DNA from: Anaerolineales bacterium
GTDB taxonomy: Bacteria > Chloroflexota > Anaerolineae > Anaerolineales > Villigracilaceae
Length of the DNA stretch: 64,000 nt
Reading direction: 5' to 3'
Assembly (NCBI GenBank): GCA_030834895.1
Contig: JAUQXA010000018.1
Span: 186,001-250,000, forward strand
A program made the position numbers and the translations under genes. The notes beneath the pieces are model-generated. The model was not told where the DNA came from and ran no database searches. It saw only the letters and a list, made by a program, of their open reading frames with translations. Numbering within the stretch: the stretch's first letter is position 1; each line of letters begins with the position of its first letter. Below, piece by piece: positions 17,015-25,166 of the stretch.

Positions 17015-18076
17015 ATGACCAACCCCCAACCCATTTTGGAGTTGACCCGCGGACAAATTGTGGAGTCGACTCATTTTGGTTCGATTGCCGTTGTGGATTC
17101 AACGGGCAAACTTTTACATTCCTGGGGCGATGCGCAAACGGTCGCCTTTTTACGTTCATCCGCCAAGCCTTTTCAAATCCTTCCCTTCGTCGAGCACGGC
17201 GGCGCGGAGCATTTCAACTTCTCGCAAAAGGAACTTTCCATTTCGTGCGCTTCGCATGAGACTGCGCAAATGCACCTCGAAACGGTCAGGGAAATGCAGG
17301 CAAGGATCGGGATCGAAGAAAAGCATTTGCAATGCGGACCTCACCTGCCCGGCGATGCGGCGATGTTGAAGACGGTCATCAAACAGGACATCACACCGAC
17401 AGCCAACTTCAATAATTGTTCGGGCAAGCATACCGCCATGCTGGCGCACGCCAAAATGCGCCGACTTCCCCTCGAAAATTATCTCGATTCCACACATCCC
17501 ATCCAGCAGGATATTCTCGCCACACTATCTGAAATGTGCGACATTGAAAAGGAAAAGATCGAACTTGGCATTGACGGCTGTTCCGCCCCGAACTTTGCCC
17601 TGCCGTTGGTAAATGTGGCTCTTGGCATGGCCCGCCTTTGTGACCCGCGCGGGTTGAGCGAGACTCGCGCATCCGCATGCAGAAAAGTTACCGCCGCCAT
17701 GACGGCTTATCCCGAAATGGTCGCTGGTCACGGGGAATTCGATACCGAGCTGATGAAGATGGGCGCCGGGAAAATTGTCGCCAAGCGCGGCGCGGAGGGA
17801 TTTCAGATCATCGGGTTGATGCCAGGCGTATATGGAGAAAAAGGCGTGGGCATTGCCATGAAGGTTGTGGACGGCGATGCCTCGCATGTGGATAATGAAT
17901 TGGTTTCCAGCACGCGAGTTCGTCCCGCGGTCATACTCGAAATCCTGCGTCAGTTGAAAGCCCTGAATGAATCTCAATTGAAAATGCTTGCGGGTTTCGG
18001 TCCCACAAAAAAATTGAAAAATTATGCCGGGCTTGTCACCGGCAAATCGTATCCGGTGTTTGATCTTTTCGCATGA
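17015..18076 (+). CDS. L-asparaginase II family protein
   Basis: A 353-residue protein of the PF06089 asparaginase type, distinct from the E. coli AnsA/AnsB fold. Recognisable segments are E-L-T-R-G-Q-I-V-E-S-x-H near the start, L-R-S-S-A-K-P-F-Q, I-S-C-A-S-H, N-N-C-S-G-K-H-T-A-M-L, G-I-D-G-C-S-A-P-N-F and M-V-A-G-H-G-E-F-D-T. Length is typical. The family hydrolyses L-asparagine to aspartate and ammonia; few members have been tested. ATG follows directly on the preceding TAA, and the gene overlaps endonuclease III by four bases, so it sits within an operon. Confidence 0.88.
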   Translation: MTNPQPILELTRGQIVESTHFGSIAVVDSTGKLLHSWGDAQTVAFLRSSAKPFQILPFVEHGGAEHFNFSQKELSISCASHETAQMHLETVREMQARIGIEEKHLQCGPHLPGDAAMLKTVIKQDITPTANFNNCSGKHTAMLAHAKMRRLPLENYLDSTHPIQQDILATLSEMCDIEKEKIELGIDGCSAPNFALPLVNVALGMARLCDPRGLSETRASACRKVTAAMTAYPEMVAGHGEFDTELMKMGAGKIVAKRGAEGFQIIGLMPGVYGEKGVGIAMKVVDGDASHVDNELVSSTRVRPAVILEILRQLKALNESQLKMLAGFGPTKKLKNYAGLVTGKSYPVFDLFA

Positions 18077-18738
18077 AGAACCTGAAAACACGCGCAATTG
18101 CCATCCACGAGAAATTGATCGAAGCCTTTGGCGAGCCGGTTTGGCGTACGCCTCTGCCTGCCATCGACGAGCTTGTCTCCACCATCCTTTCGCAAAATAC
18201 AAACGATGTCAATCGCGACCGGGGATTTAATGCCCTGCGCGCAAAGTTCCCGACTTGGGAGGAAGTACGCGACGCCGACCCCAGAGAGGTAATCGATGCC
18301 ATCCGTCCTGCCGGACTCGCGAATCAAAAAGGTCCGCGCATCCAGCAGGTTTTGCGTTCCATTACCGAGGAGCGCGGCTCGCTCAATCTGGATTTTCTGG
18401 CTGACCTGCCTCTTGAGGAAGCCCGTGCCTGGCTGACGAAGTTCAACGGTGTCGGTCCCAAGACGGCTGCCATTGTTTTATGTTTTTCGTTGAACAGGCC
18501 CGCTTTTCCCGTGGATACGCACATCTACCGCGTCAGCGGACGTATCGGCTTGCGTCCCGAAAAGATGACAGTGGAGCAGGCACACCCGCATTTGGAATCG
18601 GTCTTTCCACCTGAGACATACTACGCCGCTCACTTGAATTTGATTCGCCTCGGACGCGAAGTCTGCGGCGCGCGCAAACCCAATTGTTCACAGTGTCCAG
18701 TTCGGAAGTTGTGTGATTACAAGGAAAAGACAAAGTAA
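18073..18738 (+). CDS. nth: Endonuclease III-like DNA glycosylase
   Basis: A 221-residue helix-hairpin-helix base-excision enzyme that removes oxidised pyrimidines and nicks the abasic site. The HhH motif [10 protein letters not shown] carries the catalytic Lys, and V-D-T-H-I-Y-R-V carries the catalytic Asp. The C-terminal cysteine set C-x6-C-x2-C-x5-C ([12 protein letters not shown]) is complete for a 4Fe-4S cluster. The segment L-S-Q-N-T-N-D replaces the common L-S-A-Q-T-T-D, a form seen in some archaeal and Chloroflexi homologues. It overlaps asparaginase by four bases. Assignment to the family is firm; exact lesion preference is not visible. Confidence 0.9.
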   Translation: MKNLKTRAIAIHEKLIEAFGEPVWRTPLPAIDELVSTILSQNTNDVNRDRGFNALRAKFPTWEEVRDADPREVIDAIRPAGLANQKGPRIQQVLRSITEERGSLNLDFLADLPLEEARAWLTKFNGVGPKTAAIVLCFSLNRPAFPVDTHIYRVSGRIGLRPEKMTVEQAHPHLESVFPPETYYAAHLNLIRLGREVCGARKPNCSQCPVRKLCDYKEKTK

Positions 18739-18739
18739 C

Positions 18740-19210
18740 GTGGAAATTCCTCCCGCCAGCCTTGCCTTGGAAAAGCTTGGCATCCCACACCAAATCTTCC
18801 GCCACGAAAACCCTGTCACCTCGTTTGAGCAGGCAGCAAAGGAACGCGGACAACGGGCAGCACAAATCGTGCGCAGTATTTTGTTCCGCCTGACGGGAGA
18901 AGAATTTGTAATGGTTTTAATTGCCGGTTCTGCGCAAGTTTCGTGGAAAATACTACGTAGATACCTCGGCAGTTCGCGCATGACCATGGCAACCGAGGAA
19001 GAAGTGCTTGCAGTGACGGGTTACCGGATCGGGGCGGTGAGTCCGCTTGGGTTGCCGAATCCGCTCCGGGTCCTGGTTGACGAAAGCGTCCTGCGCGAGG
19101 AGGAAATCTCCATCGGGTCCGGAATCCGCAATACGGCGATCATCCTCAAAAGCGCAGATTTGCAGCAGGCCCTGAAAAACATAGAAATCCTGTCATTGGT
19201 TGAAACCTAA
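18740..19210 (+). CDS. YbaK/EbsC-type aminoacyl-tRNA deacylase-like protein
   Basis: A 156-residue protein of the YbaK/ProX editing-domain fold. [10 protein letters not shown] begins the domain, followed by [11 protein letters not shown] and the [12 protein letters not shown] loop typical of the family. The family's usual catalytic Lys in the K-x-L/I strand is replaced here (V-R-S-I-L-F-R), so activity may differ. Two GTG starts are possible; 18740 is chosen because it avoids overlapping nth, with AAGGAAA upstream, while 18713 would add nine residues. Family members hydrolyse misacylated tRNAs. It appears to be in the nth operon. Confidence 0.8.
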   Translation: MEIPPASLALEKLGIPHQIFRHENPVTSFEQAAKERGQRAAQIVRSILFRLTGEEFVMVLIAGSAQVSWKILRRYLGSSRMTMATEEEVLAVTGYRIGAVSPLGLPNPLRVLVDESVLREEEISIGSGIRNTAIILKSADLQQALKNIEILSLVET

Positions 19211-19221
19211 AGGAGGATTCC

Positions 19222-20067
19222 ATGACCAGTTTGAAACAACGTACGCTGAATTATTTGCAAATCGAATGGGGGACTTACATCGAAAGGTTTGAACACCTGC
19301 CTGCTGAAGAGGGACGCAGACGGGTCGACGAACAGGGGTATGAACGGTTCCGCGATATGCTGGCACACATCCTGGCATGGTGGGAGGAGGGTATGGGAAT
19401 CATCCTCGCCATTGCGGAGGGACGCGAGTACGAACGCAAAAAATATGATTTCGATGTTTTCAACGCGGAGGCAGTGGCGAATTATAGGAACTGGGATGAG
19501 ACGGAATTCCTAGCCCGCTTCCAGGAAACCCGCTTGAATACGATTGGCCAACTAAAATCCATGAATGAGGCGGCATGGGAGAACAAACGTGTGCGGGGCT
19601 GGGTCAACGGCATTTTCATCCATCATGCGCGCGAGCACATGATCTCCCTAAGCCGCCTCCTGCTTTTGGATATTCTCCAAAACGAATGGGCGACCTATGT
19701 TGAGGATTTCAATGAACTGGATGATGAAGCAAAAAAGGAATTCATTGCCAGACAGGGCTTTGCCAATTTCCACGACCTGCTGGCGCACATCATCGGCTGG
19801 TGGGAGGAGGCCATCCGCGTGATCAAAGGGATATTGAACAAGCCGAACTTTGCCTGGCAGGAACCTCAGGTGGACGCTTTCAACCTGGAACTGACAAAGA
19901 AATATTCGACATGGTCACATGCCGACCTGCTGGCACATTATCAAACTGTGCGCTCTGCCATGATGGAACTTATCATGAAGATACCGGAGGACGCCTTGCA
20001 AAACCCGGACATCGAAAACTGGCTCGCATCGGACGTTATCCGACATTATGAAGATCATGAAATTTGA
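19222..20067 (+). CDS. Tandem-duplicated DinB/ClbS-like protein
   Basis: A 281-residue protein made of two copies of one helical-bundle domain (~1-145 and ~146-281). Each begins L-x-x-E-W-x-T-Y-V/I-E, then has F-x-D-x-L-A-H-I-x-x-W-W-E-E, and ends in a W-x-x-x-x-x-I-x-H-H/Y helix. The H-I-x-x-W-W pattern is typical of the ClbS/DfsB branch of the DinB superfamily, which includes self-resistance and thiol-transfer enzymes. An AAAGGAGG box lies before the ATG. Two other DinB-like genes are at 48271 and 48863. Function is unknown; the duplication is clear from the sequence. Confidence 0.8.
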   Translation: MTSLKQRTLNYLQIEWGTYIERFEHLPAEEGRRRVDEQGYERFRDMLAHILAWWEEGMGIILAIAEGREYERKKYDFDVFNAEAVANYRNWDETEFLARFQETRLNTIGQLKSMNEAAWENKRVRGWVNGIFIHHAREHMISLSRLLLLDILQNEWATYVEDFNELDDEAKKEFIARQGFANFHDLLAHIIGWWEEAIRVIKGILNKPNFAWQEPQVDAFNLELTKKYSTWSHADLLAHYQTVRSAMMELIMKIPEDALQNPDIENWLASDVIRHYEDHEI

Positions 20068-20076
20068 GGGATGCTT

Positions 20077-20556
20077 ATGGAACACATTGTTTATCTTGCG
20101 CTTGGAAGTAACATGGGCAACCGCCTTGCAAATCTCAGGGCGGCGCTCAACAACCTGACGCCGCAAATGGCGGTGAAGATCAAATCGTCGGTTTACGAAA
20201 CCCCGCCCTGGGGATTCACGGCCCAGCCTGAGTTTCTGAACCAGGTTATCATGGCGGAGACCTATCTCAAGCCACAGGCGCTCCTCAGCCACTTGAAAAG
20301 ACTTGAGACGGCCTTGGGACGCGCGCCCAGTTTTCAAAACGGGCCGCGCCTGATCGACATGGACATCCTGTTCTTTGACAACTTGGTGCTGGACACGCCG
20401 TCGCTTGTCATTCCGCATCCCCGCTTGCATGAACGCGCCTTCGTGCTGGTTCCGCTTGCCGAGATCGCGCCTGACCTTGTACACCCTGTGTTGAATAAAC
20501 CCATCCACGAACTGCTGGATAGGGTGGACCGCAGCGATATCAAGTTGTTCAAATAG
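20077..20556 (+). CDS. folK: 6-hydroxymethyl-7,8-dihydropterin pyrophosphokinase
   Basis: A 159-residue HPPK, the enzyme that transfers pyrophosphate from ATP to 6-hydroxymethyldihydropterin in folate synthesis. Diagnostic parts are Y-L-A-L-G-S-N-M-G-N-R at the start, P-W-G-F-T-A-Q-P-E-F-L-N-Q-V, and G-P-R-L-I-D-M-D-I-L-F-F-D with the two metal-binding aspartates, then P-H-P-R-L-H-E-R-A-F-V-L. The second ATG (20077) is preferred because GAGGG lies seven bases before it. No other folate gene is nearby. It is the last gene of the run that starts with the histidine kinase. Confidence 0.95.
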   Translation: MEHIVYLALGSNMGNRLANLRAALNNLTPQMAVKIKSSVYETPPWGFTAQPEFLNQVIMAETYLKPQALLSHLKRLETALGRAPSFQNGPRLIDMDILFFDNLVLDTPSLVIPHPRLHERAFVLVPLAEIAPDLVHPVLNKPIHELLDRVDRSDIKLFK

Positions 20557-20608
20557 GGGCGACCCTTCATTGTGGACTGAGGTGTAATTCCTGCCGGACA
20601 GGTCGCCC
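20557..20608. repeat. GGGCGACC/GGTCGCCC inverted repeat
   Basis: Eight-base arms (20557-20564 and 20601-20608) directly after the folK stop codon enclose a 36-base loop. The arms match the core of the inverted repeat at 55125-55184. There is no T-run. Confidence 0.55.
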
Positions 20609-20643
20609 TCTAAATGTGAAAAATACAAAATGGAGTATCTCTC

Positions 20644-21330
20644 ATGGATATTGAAGTTATTCATCGTCCCTCCTATTCGCTTGCCATTGCAAAACTTGCA
20701 CCCAATGAGCACATCCGCGCCGAGGCCGGGGCGATGGTCAGCATGTCTGGTGGAGTCAACGTCGAGACCAAAGCCGAGGGTGGATTCCTCAAGTCGTTGG
20801 GACGCGCCGTGCTTGGCGGCGAGTCCTTCTTCCAGAACTTTTTTGTCGCGCCCGCAAACGGTGGCGAAGTGACTCTCGCTCCCGAGCTTCCTGGCGACAT
20901 CATCGTGATCGAAATGACCGGCAATAAAATGATGGTTCAGGCTGGTTCGTACATGGCTTCCGAGACGGGCATTGACCTGACTGCCAAAGTCAGTATGAAA
21001 GCCTTCATGTCTGCCGAGGGAATTTCCATGCTCGAAGCGACCGGCTCCGGCACCTTGTTGGTCTCCTCCTACGGCGCGATTTTCGAGAAGAATCTCGGCA
21101 CTGGTGAGAAATACGTTGTGGATACAACCCATCTGGTCGCGTTCGATGCCACCATCGACGTGCAGCCCAAGCCCATTGGCGGCTTCAAGTCCACGCTGTT
21201 CAGCGGTGAGGGATTCGTCGTCGAGCTGACAGGGCCGGGCAAGGTCTATATCCAGACCCGCTCTCCGCAGGCGCTGATCAACTGGATCATTCCACAGTTA
21301 CCCAAGCCACCGTCATCGCCCAATCACTAA
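20644..21330 (+). CDS. AIM24 / TIGR00266 family protein
   Basis: A 228-residue beta-rich protein of the AIM24 family. A-G-A-M-V-S-M-S-G-G-V near residue 30 and S-G-E-G-F-V-V-E-L-T-G-P-G-K-V-Y-I-Q-T-R-S near the C-terminus are characteristic. Bacterial members are cytosolic and without known biochemical function; the yeast namesake is mitochondrial. A GGAG box precedes the ATG. It stands alone between folK and the FAH-type gene. Confidence 0.88.
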   Translation: MDIEVIHRPSYSLAIAKLAPNEHIRAEAGAMVSMSGGVNVETKAEGGFLKSLGRAVLGGESFFQNFFVAPANGGEVTLAPELPGDIIVIEMTGNKMMVQAGSYMASETGIDLTAKVSMKAFMSAEGISMLEATGSGTLLVSSYGAIFEKNLGTGEKYVVDTTHLVAFDATIDVQPKPIGGFKSTLFSGEGFVVELTGPGKVYIQTRSPQALINWIIPQLPKPPSSPNH

Positions 21331-21428
21331 ATCTCCACGGTTACGCAGTGCGGCGCACCCTCATTGTATAATAGGTGCAGGATGAAACTTCTTCATCCTG
21401 CATTTTCTTTTGCGTTTCAGGAGGAACC

Positions 21429-22187
21429 ATGAAAATTGTCCGTTACATAGCCAATGATGAAGCCGTCAAGTACGGCTGGATGCTGGAGGACAAGATCGGC
21501 GAGATTCAGGGCGACATCTTTGGCGAATATCGCAGACGCGAAGCCAAAACCCCGCTGACGGAAGTGAAGCTTGCCGCGCCCTGTACGCCGAGCAAAATCG
21601 TATGCGTAGGACGCAATTATGTGGAACATGCCCGTGAGCTTGGCAACGAAACCCCCAAAGTGCCGCTTATTTTCATGAAGCCGCCTTCCTCGATCATCGC
21701 AAACGGCGAGTATATTATTTTGCCGCCGCAATCCAAGCAGGTTGAACATGAAGCGGAACTGGTTGTGGTCATCGGCAAGCGCGGACGAAATATCACCCCC
21801 GAAGCCGCAAGGGAATATATCTTCGGTTATACCATCGGCAACGACGTCACCGCGCGTGACCTGCAAAAGACCGATGACCAATGGACCCGCGCCAAAGGTT
21901 TCGACACCTTCTGCTCGTTCGGTCCGTGGATCGACACCGAGTTCGATGCCTCCGATGCGGTAGTCACCTGCCGCGTCAACGGACAGATGCGCCAGATGGC
22001 ATCCACCCGCGACATGGTCTTCAACGTCAGCACGCTCATCGCTTACGTCTCTTCCATCATGACCCTCGAACCCGGTGACATTCTCTTCACAGGCACGCCT
22101 GCGGGTGTGGGCATTCTGAAGAGCGGCGATGTGGTGGAAGTGGAGATCGAGGGGCTTGGAAAGTTGAGCAATAGCGTCAAGGCGTAA
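21429..22187 (+). CDS. Fumarylacetoacetate hydrolase-family protein
   Basis: A 252-residue FAH-fold enzyme. C-V-G-R-N-Y-V-E-H-A-R-E-L-G opens the catalytic domain, and E-H-E-A-E-L-V-V-V-I-G holds the two metal-binding glutamates. G-N-D-V-T-A-R-D-L-Q and the C-terminal T-G-T-P-A-G-V-G are further signatures. Members cleave or decarboxylate 1,3-dicarbonyl acids such as acylpyruvates, using a divalent metal. The start has AGGAGG five bases upstream; an upstream in-frame extension has no such support. The MoCo-sulfurase-like gene follows after 21 bases and is probably in the same transcript. The exact substrate is open. Confidence 0.9.
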   Translation: MKIVRYIANDEAVKYGWMLEDKIGEIQGDIFGEYRRREAKTPLTEVKLAAPCTPSKIVCVGRNYVEHARELGNETPKVPLIFMKPPSSIIANGEYIILPPQSKQVEHEAELVVVIGKRGRNITPEAAREYIFGYTIGNDVTARDLQKTDDQWTRAKGFDTFCSFGPWIDTEFDASDAVVTCRVNGQMRQMASTRDMVFNVSTLIAYVSSIMTLEPGDILFTGTPAGVGILKSGDVVEVEIEGLGKLSNSVKA

Positions 22188-22208
22188 AAAGTCAACTACG
22201 GAGATACC

Positions 22209-23606
22209 ATGCCTGCGAACGAATTCGAAGCCTTCCTTGAAAAACATCCCGCTTACAAAAAAACGGCGATCATCGATGACCTCCGCAAGAAGGACTATGC
22301 CCGTCTTGATGCTGGCGAGCATATCTATCTCGATTACACGGGAGGCGGAATTTATGCCGAGTCACAGATCAACAAGCATCATAAGCTATTGCATGAAAAT
22401 GTTTTCGGCAATCCGCACTCGTCCAATCCCACATCACTGGCTGCTACCAAAGTTGTCGAAGGCGCACGCGACTACATCCTCAAATTCTTCAACGCCGATC
22501 CCAATGAATATCTCGCCATCTTCACCTCCAACGCCAGCGGAGCGCTCAAACTGGTCGGTGAGTCCTATCCCTTCCCGAATGGGCGCTACCTGCTGACCTT
22601 CGACAACCACAACTCGGTCAATGGGATTCGGGAATTTGCCCATGTGCGCGGCGCGGAAGTAACTTACATCCCGGTCATGCTTCCCGATATGCGGGTGGAC
22701 TCTTCGCAGCTTGAACTTGAACTGTCCCGCCCTTCCCAAAGCGGACACAACCTTTTTGCTTTTCCCGCCCAGTCGAACTTCTCCTCGGTCAAACATCCGC
22801 TGGAGTGGATCGAAAAAGCCCACGCCCACGGCTGGGACGTTTTGCTCGATGCGGCGGCATACGTACCCACCAGTAAACTTGACCTAAGCAAGGTCAAGCC
22901 CGATTTTGTGCCGATTTCCTTTTACAAGATGTTCGGCTATCCCACGGGACTCGGGGCATTGATCGCGCGCAAGAAAGCACTGGCGAAATTACATCGCCCC
23001 TGGTTTGCGGGTGGGACGATCACCGTCGCCTCGGTGCAGGGCGATAAATACTATCTTGCCGACGGCGCCCCCGCTTTCGAGGATGGCACGCTCGACTATC
23101 TCAACATCCCCGCCATCGAGATCGGACTCAAGCATATTGAATCCATCGGCTACGATGTCATCAGTGAAAGAGTCAAAACGCTGACGGGCTGGCTGTTGGA
23201 ACACCTGACCGAAATGAAACACAGTACCGGCAAACCGTTGGTGAGGTTGTTTGGACCCAACTCCACCGAGGGACGCGGCGGCGCAGTCACGGTCAACTTT
23301 TATGACAAGGATGGCAAAGCTTTCGACCACCGTTACATCGAAAGCGAAGCCAACAAGGTGAACATCTCCCTCCGCACGGGTTGCTTCTGTAACCCCGGCG
23401 CAGGCGAGATCGCCCTCGGCATCTCCCGCGTGGAGTTGGATGTCTGCTTCACCCAGTTGGGACACGAAGAACGCCTCTCGATTGACGACTTCCGCCACTG
23501 CATCGACGGAAAATCCAGCGGCGCGGTGCGCATCTCTGTGGGCATGGTCACGAATTTCAATGACGTGCAGGCGTTTTTGTCCTTTGCGAGAGGGTTGTTG
23601 TCATAA
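22209..23606 (+). CDS. Class V PLP enzyme, molybdenum-cofactor-sulfurase-like
   Basis: A 465-residue aminotransferase-fold protein similar to the N-terminal domain of MoCo sulfurases. I-Y-L-D-Y-T-G-G-G-I-Y-A opens it, and S-F-Y-K-M-F-G-Y-P-T-G-L-G-A-L holds the PLP lysine (~240). R-T-G-C-F-C-N-P-G-A (~392) carries the conserved cysteine pair where sulfurases bind persulfide. The MOSC C-terminal domain of eukaryotic enzymes is absent. The cell role is therefore a cysteine desulfurase-like reaction; delivery to molybdenum cofactor is inference. It starts 21 bases after the FAH-type gene. Confidence 0.82.
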   Translation: MPANEFEAFLEKHPAYKKTAIIDDLRKKDYARLDAGEHIYLDYTGGGIYAESQINKHHKLLHENVFGNPHSSNPTSLAATKVVEGARDYILKFFNADPNEYLAIFTSNASGALKLVGESYPFPNGRYLLTFDNHNSVNGIREFAHVRGAEVTYIPVMLPDMRVDSSQLELELSRPSQSGHNLFAFPAQSNFSSVKHPLEWIEKAHAHGWDVLLDAAAYVPTSKLDLSKVKPDFVPISFYKMFGYPTGLGALIARKKALAKLHRPWFAGGTITVASVQGDKYYLADGAPAFEDGTLDYLNIPAIEIGLKHIESIGYDVISERVKTLTGWLLEHLTEMKHSTGKPLVRLFGPNSTEGRGGAVTVNFYDKDGKAFDHRYIESEANKVNISLRTGCFCNPGAGEIALGISRVELDVCFTQLGHEERLSIDDFRHCIDGKSSGAVRISVGMVTNFNDVQAFLSFARGLLS

Positions 23607-23610
23607 CCGA

Positions 23611-23687
23611 GTCATCCTGAGCCGCCTTGCGGCGAAGGATCTCTGTCATGTTGTGCAAGAGACCCTTCGCTTTTACTCAGGGTGACA
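23611..23687. repeat. GTCATCCTGAG ... CTCAGGGTGAC palindromic element
   Basis: The ends GTCATCCTGAG and CTCAGGGTGAC are near-perfect inverted copies, with an inner GGCGAAGGATCTC half site. It starts four bases after a stop codon. It belongs to the family also seen at 24044, 24447, 24489 and 48706. Confidence 0.7.
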
Positions 23688-23716
23688 CTGTATAAATTCT
23701 TGTACTTGGAGAATAA

Positions 23717-24040
23717 ATGGATATTGAAGCTTTGAAACAAGGTTTAAGCGCCATCGCTGCTATTTTAGGGATGCTGAAACAAGCAAAAGACTTGCTTCCT
23801 GATGGAAAGAACAAAGAGGAAATCGCTGATCAAGTCGAAAAGGCGGAAAGACAGATGCAAACTGCGGAGATACAAATAGCCAAGATTCTTGGACATGAAA
23901 TATGTACAAATCATTGGCCTTCAGGAATAATGCTTTCAGCTGATAAGAAACATTGGAAATGCCCCATGTGCGGAAATGAAATTAAACCACAAAAACCTCA
24001 GTCAACTAAACACCCTGCAAGCGGCATCGAAATTCTTTAA
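23717..24040 (+). CDS. Small hypothetical protein with coiled coil and possible zinc knuckle
   Basis: A 107-residue protein. A helical, charged region (~1-60, with E-I-A-D-Q-V-E-K-A-E-R-Q-M-Q) suggests a coiled coil. It is followed by C-T-N-H-W-P and W-K-C-P-M-C-G-N-E, in which three cysteines and a histidine could bind zinc. GGAG lies six bases before the ATG. The family is not recognised. Its stop codon is four bases before a copy of the dispersed repeat. Confidence 0.6.
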   Translation: MDIEALKQGLSAIAAILGMLKQAKDLLPDGKNKEEIADQVEKAERQMQTAEIQIAKILGHEICTNHWPSGIMLSADKKHWKCPMCGNEIKPQKPQSTKHPASGIEIL

Positions 24041-24043
24041 TTG

Positions 24044-24133
24044 TGTCATGCTGAGCGACAGCGAAGCATCTCTACTTCGTTGTGGCGCAGAGGTCCTTCG
24101 GTCGCGAAGAACGCGCTCCCTCAGGACGACACA
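24044..24133. repeat. Upstream direct copy of the TGTCATGCT-AGCGACGAAGCATC repeat
   Basis: This ~90-base element has TGTCATGCTGAGCGAC at one end and CTCCCTCAGGACGACACA at the other, with AGAGGTCCTTCGGTCG inside. A copy in the same orientation lies at 24489-24611, so the GIY-YIG gene sits between two direct repeats. Confidence 0.7.
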
Positions 24134-24146
24134 AAGGAGAGGATTT

Positions 24147-24461
24147 ATGAAAAGCTACTATGTCTACATCATGACGAATAAATCCAGAACACTCTACACC
24201 GGTGTGACCAATAACCTTGAGCGGCGCGTGCATGAACATAAGAATAAACTGGTTGCTGGCTTTACGCGTAAGTACAATATCACACAGTTGGTCTATTATG
24301 AGGAAACGAATGATGTTCAAGTTGCTCTTGCGCGGGAAAAGCAGATCAAAGGTTGGCTGCGCACGAAGAAAATTGCGTTGATCGAGACCATTAATCCTCA
24401 ATGGAAGGATTTGAGCCTTGAATGGTATGTTGCAACAGCCAGCACAGAGTCCCTTCGCTGA
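24147..24461 (+). CDS. Single-domain GIY-YIG endonuclease
   Basis: A 104-residue protein of the stand-alone GIY-YIG type (YhbQ/UvrC-like nuclease fold). The core is Y-Y-V-Y-I-M-T-N then L-Y-T-G-V-T-N-N-L-E-R-R with the catalytic Tyr and Arg. A-R-E-K-Q-I-K-G-W supplies the metal-binding Glu. GGAG precedes the ATG. Its last codons (S-T-E-S-L-R) and stop lie inside another repeat fragment (24447-24476). Direct repeats flank it on both sides. Such proteins are common in repeat-rich genomes; whether this one acts on the repeats is unknown. Confidence 0.85.
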   Translation: MKSYYVYIMTNKSRTLYTGVTNNLERRVHEHKNKLVAGFTRKYNITQLVYYEETNDVQVALAREKQIKGWLRTKKIALIETINPQWKDLSLEWYVATASTESLR

Positions 24462-24476
24462 CGCTCAGGGTGACAC
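24447..24476. repeat. Partial CCCTTCGCTGACGCTCAGGGTGAC repeat at a gene end
   Basis: This short element has the right end of the dispersed palindrome family (CTCAGGGTGACAC). The stop codon of the GIY-YIG gene (24459-24461) falls inside it. Confidence 0.6.
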
Positions 24477-24488
24477 GTCCCAATACTG

Positions 24489-24611
24489 TGTCATGCTAAG
24501 GAGCGGGAATTCATGAAACTAAACCCATCAAGTTCAAGCGACGAAGCATCTTTACCTCATTGTGCCAGAGGTCCTTTGGTCGTGAAGAACACGCTCCCTC
24601 ACGACGACACA
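24489..24611. repeat. Downstream direct copy of the repeat with internal insertion
   Basis: This copy aligns with 24044-24133 from the TGTCATGCT end to the GACGACACA end. About 33 extra bases are inserted after the first nine, plus several point changes. Both copies read in the same direction. Confidence 0.65.
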
Positions 24612-24645
24612 AAACAAGAATATCAAAGTAAAAAAAGGGCATTTT

Positions 24646-24963
24646 ATGATCAGCAGAATTTGGCATGGATACACAACCCCGGCAAATGCGGATGCATACG
24701 AAACACTGTTGAAGAGCGAGATTTTCACCGGCATTCGCGGACGAAATATTCAAGGCTTTCAGGAAATCCAACTGTTTCGCAGGGAGCTTGAAAAGGAAGT
24801 GGAGTTCATCACGGTCATGTGGTTCGACTCCATCGAAGCCGTCCGCATCTTCGCGGGCGAAGATTACGAAGCGGCGGTCGTCCCGCCCAAGGCAAGAGCA
24901 TTGCTGTCCCGCTTCGACGACCGCTCCCAGCATTACGAAGTCCGCGAGAGATTGCAGCAATGA
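24646..24963 (+). CDS. Antibiotic biosynthesis monooxygenase-like (ABM) protein
   Basis: A 105-residue ferredoxin-like-fold protein. The first strand, I-S-R-I-W-H-G-Y-T-T, precedes a helix, a strand I-Q-G-F-Q-E-I-Q-L-F-R, and W-F-D-S-I-E-A-V-R-I-F-A-G-E-D, the pattern of ABM/dimeric alpha-beta barrel proteins. They act as small oxygenases or ligand-binding dimers. No catalytic assignment can be made. The stop overlaps the next gene's ATG (ATGA), so the two are translationally coupled. Confidence 0.7.
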   Translation: MISRIWHGYTTPANADAYETLLKSEIFTGIRGRNIQGFQEIQLFRRELEKEVEFITVMWFDSIEAVRIFAGEDYEAAVVPPKARALLSRFDDRSQHYEVRERLQQ

Positions 24964-25166
24964 CAAACGGACAAACCCGCTCGAACATCAAGCCCGGCAT
25001 GACCGTGCTCATCGTCCTCAAGCAGGATCAGCGCACGGGAAAACTGACCAAGGGTGTGGTTAGGGACATCCTGACCAAGTCGCCCAATCATCCGCACGGA
25101 ATCAAAGTCCGTCTGACGGATGGACAGGTGGGGCGCGTCAAGGAGATTGTCAATGCAGGCGAGTGA
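24960..25166 (+). CDS. YwbE-family small protein
   Basis: A 68-residue protein matching the YwbE (DUF2196) family. R-S-N-I-K-P-G-M-T-V-L-I-V-L-K-Q-D-Q-R-T-G-K-L-T is followed by G-V-V-R-D-I-L-T and H-P-H-G-I-K-V-R-L-T-D-G-Q-V-G-R-V. It is a small beta-barrel-like protein of unknown function, widespread in bacteria. It overlaps the ABM gene by four bases and the GNAT gene by 14. Confidence 0.85.
   Translation: MTNGQTRSNIKPGMTVLIVLKQDQRTGKLTKGVVRDILTKSPNHPHGIKVRLTDGQVGRVKEIVNAGE

Noticed and set aside
19915..21132. Long minus-strand open frame across folK and the AIM24 gene
   Set aside because: It is antisense to two well-recognised genes and resembles no known protein.
24147..24461. GIY-YIG gene as an intron homing endonuclease
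   Set aside because: No split gene or intron boundaries are around it, and it lacks a separate DNA-binding domain.
24044..24611. CRISPR array from the repeats near the GIY-YIG gene
   Set aside because: The copies are ~90-120 bases long, unequal and separated by a gene; there are no regular spacers or cas genes.
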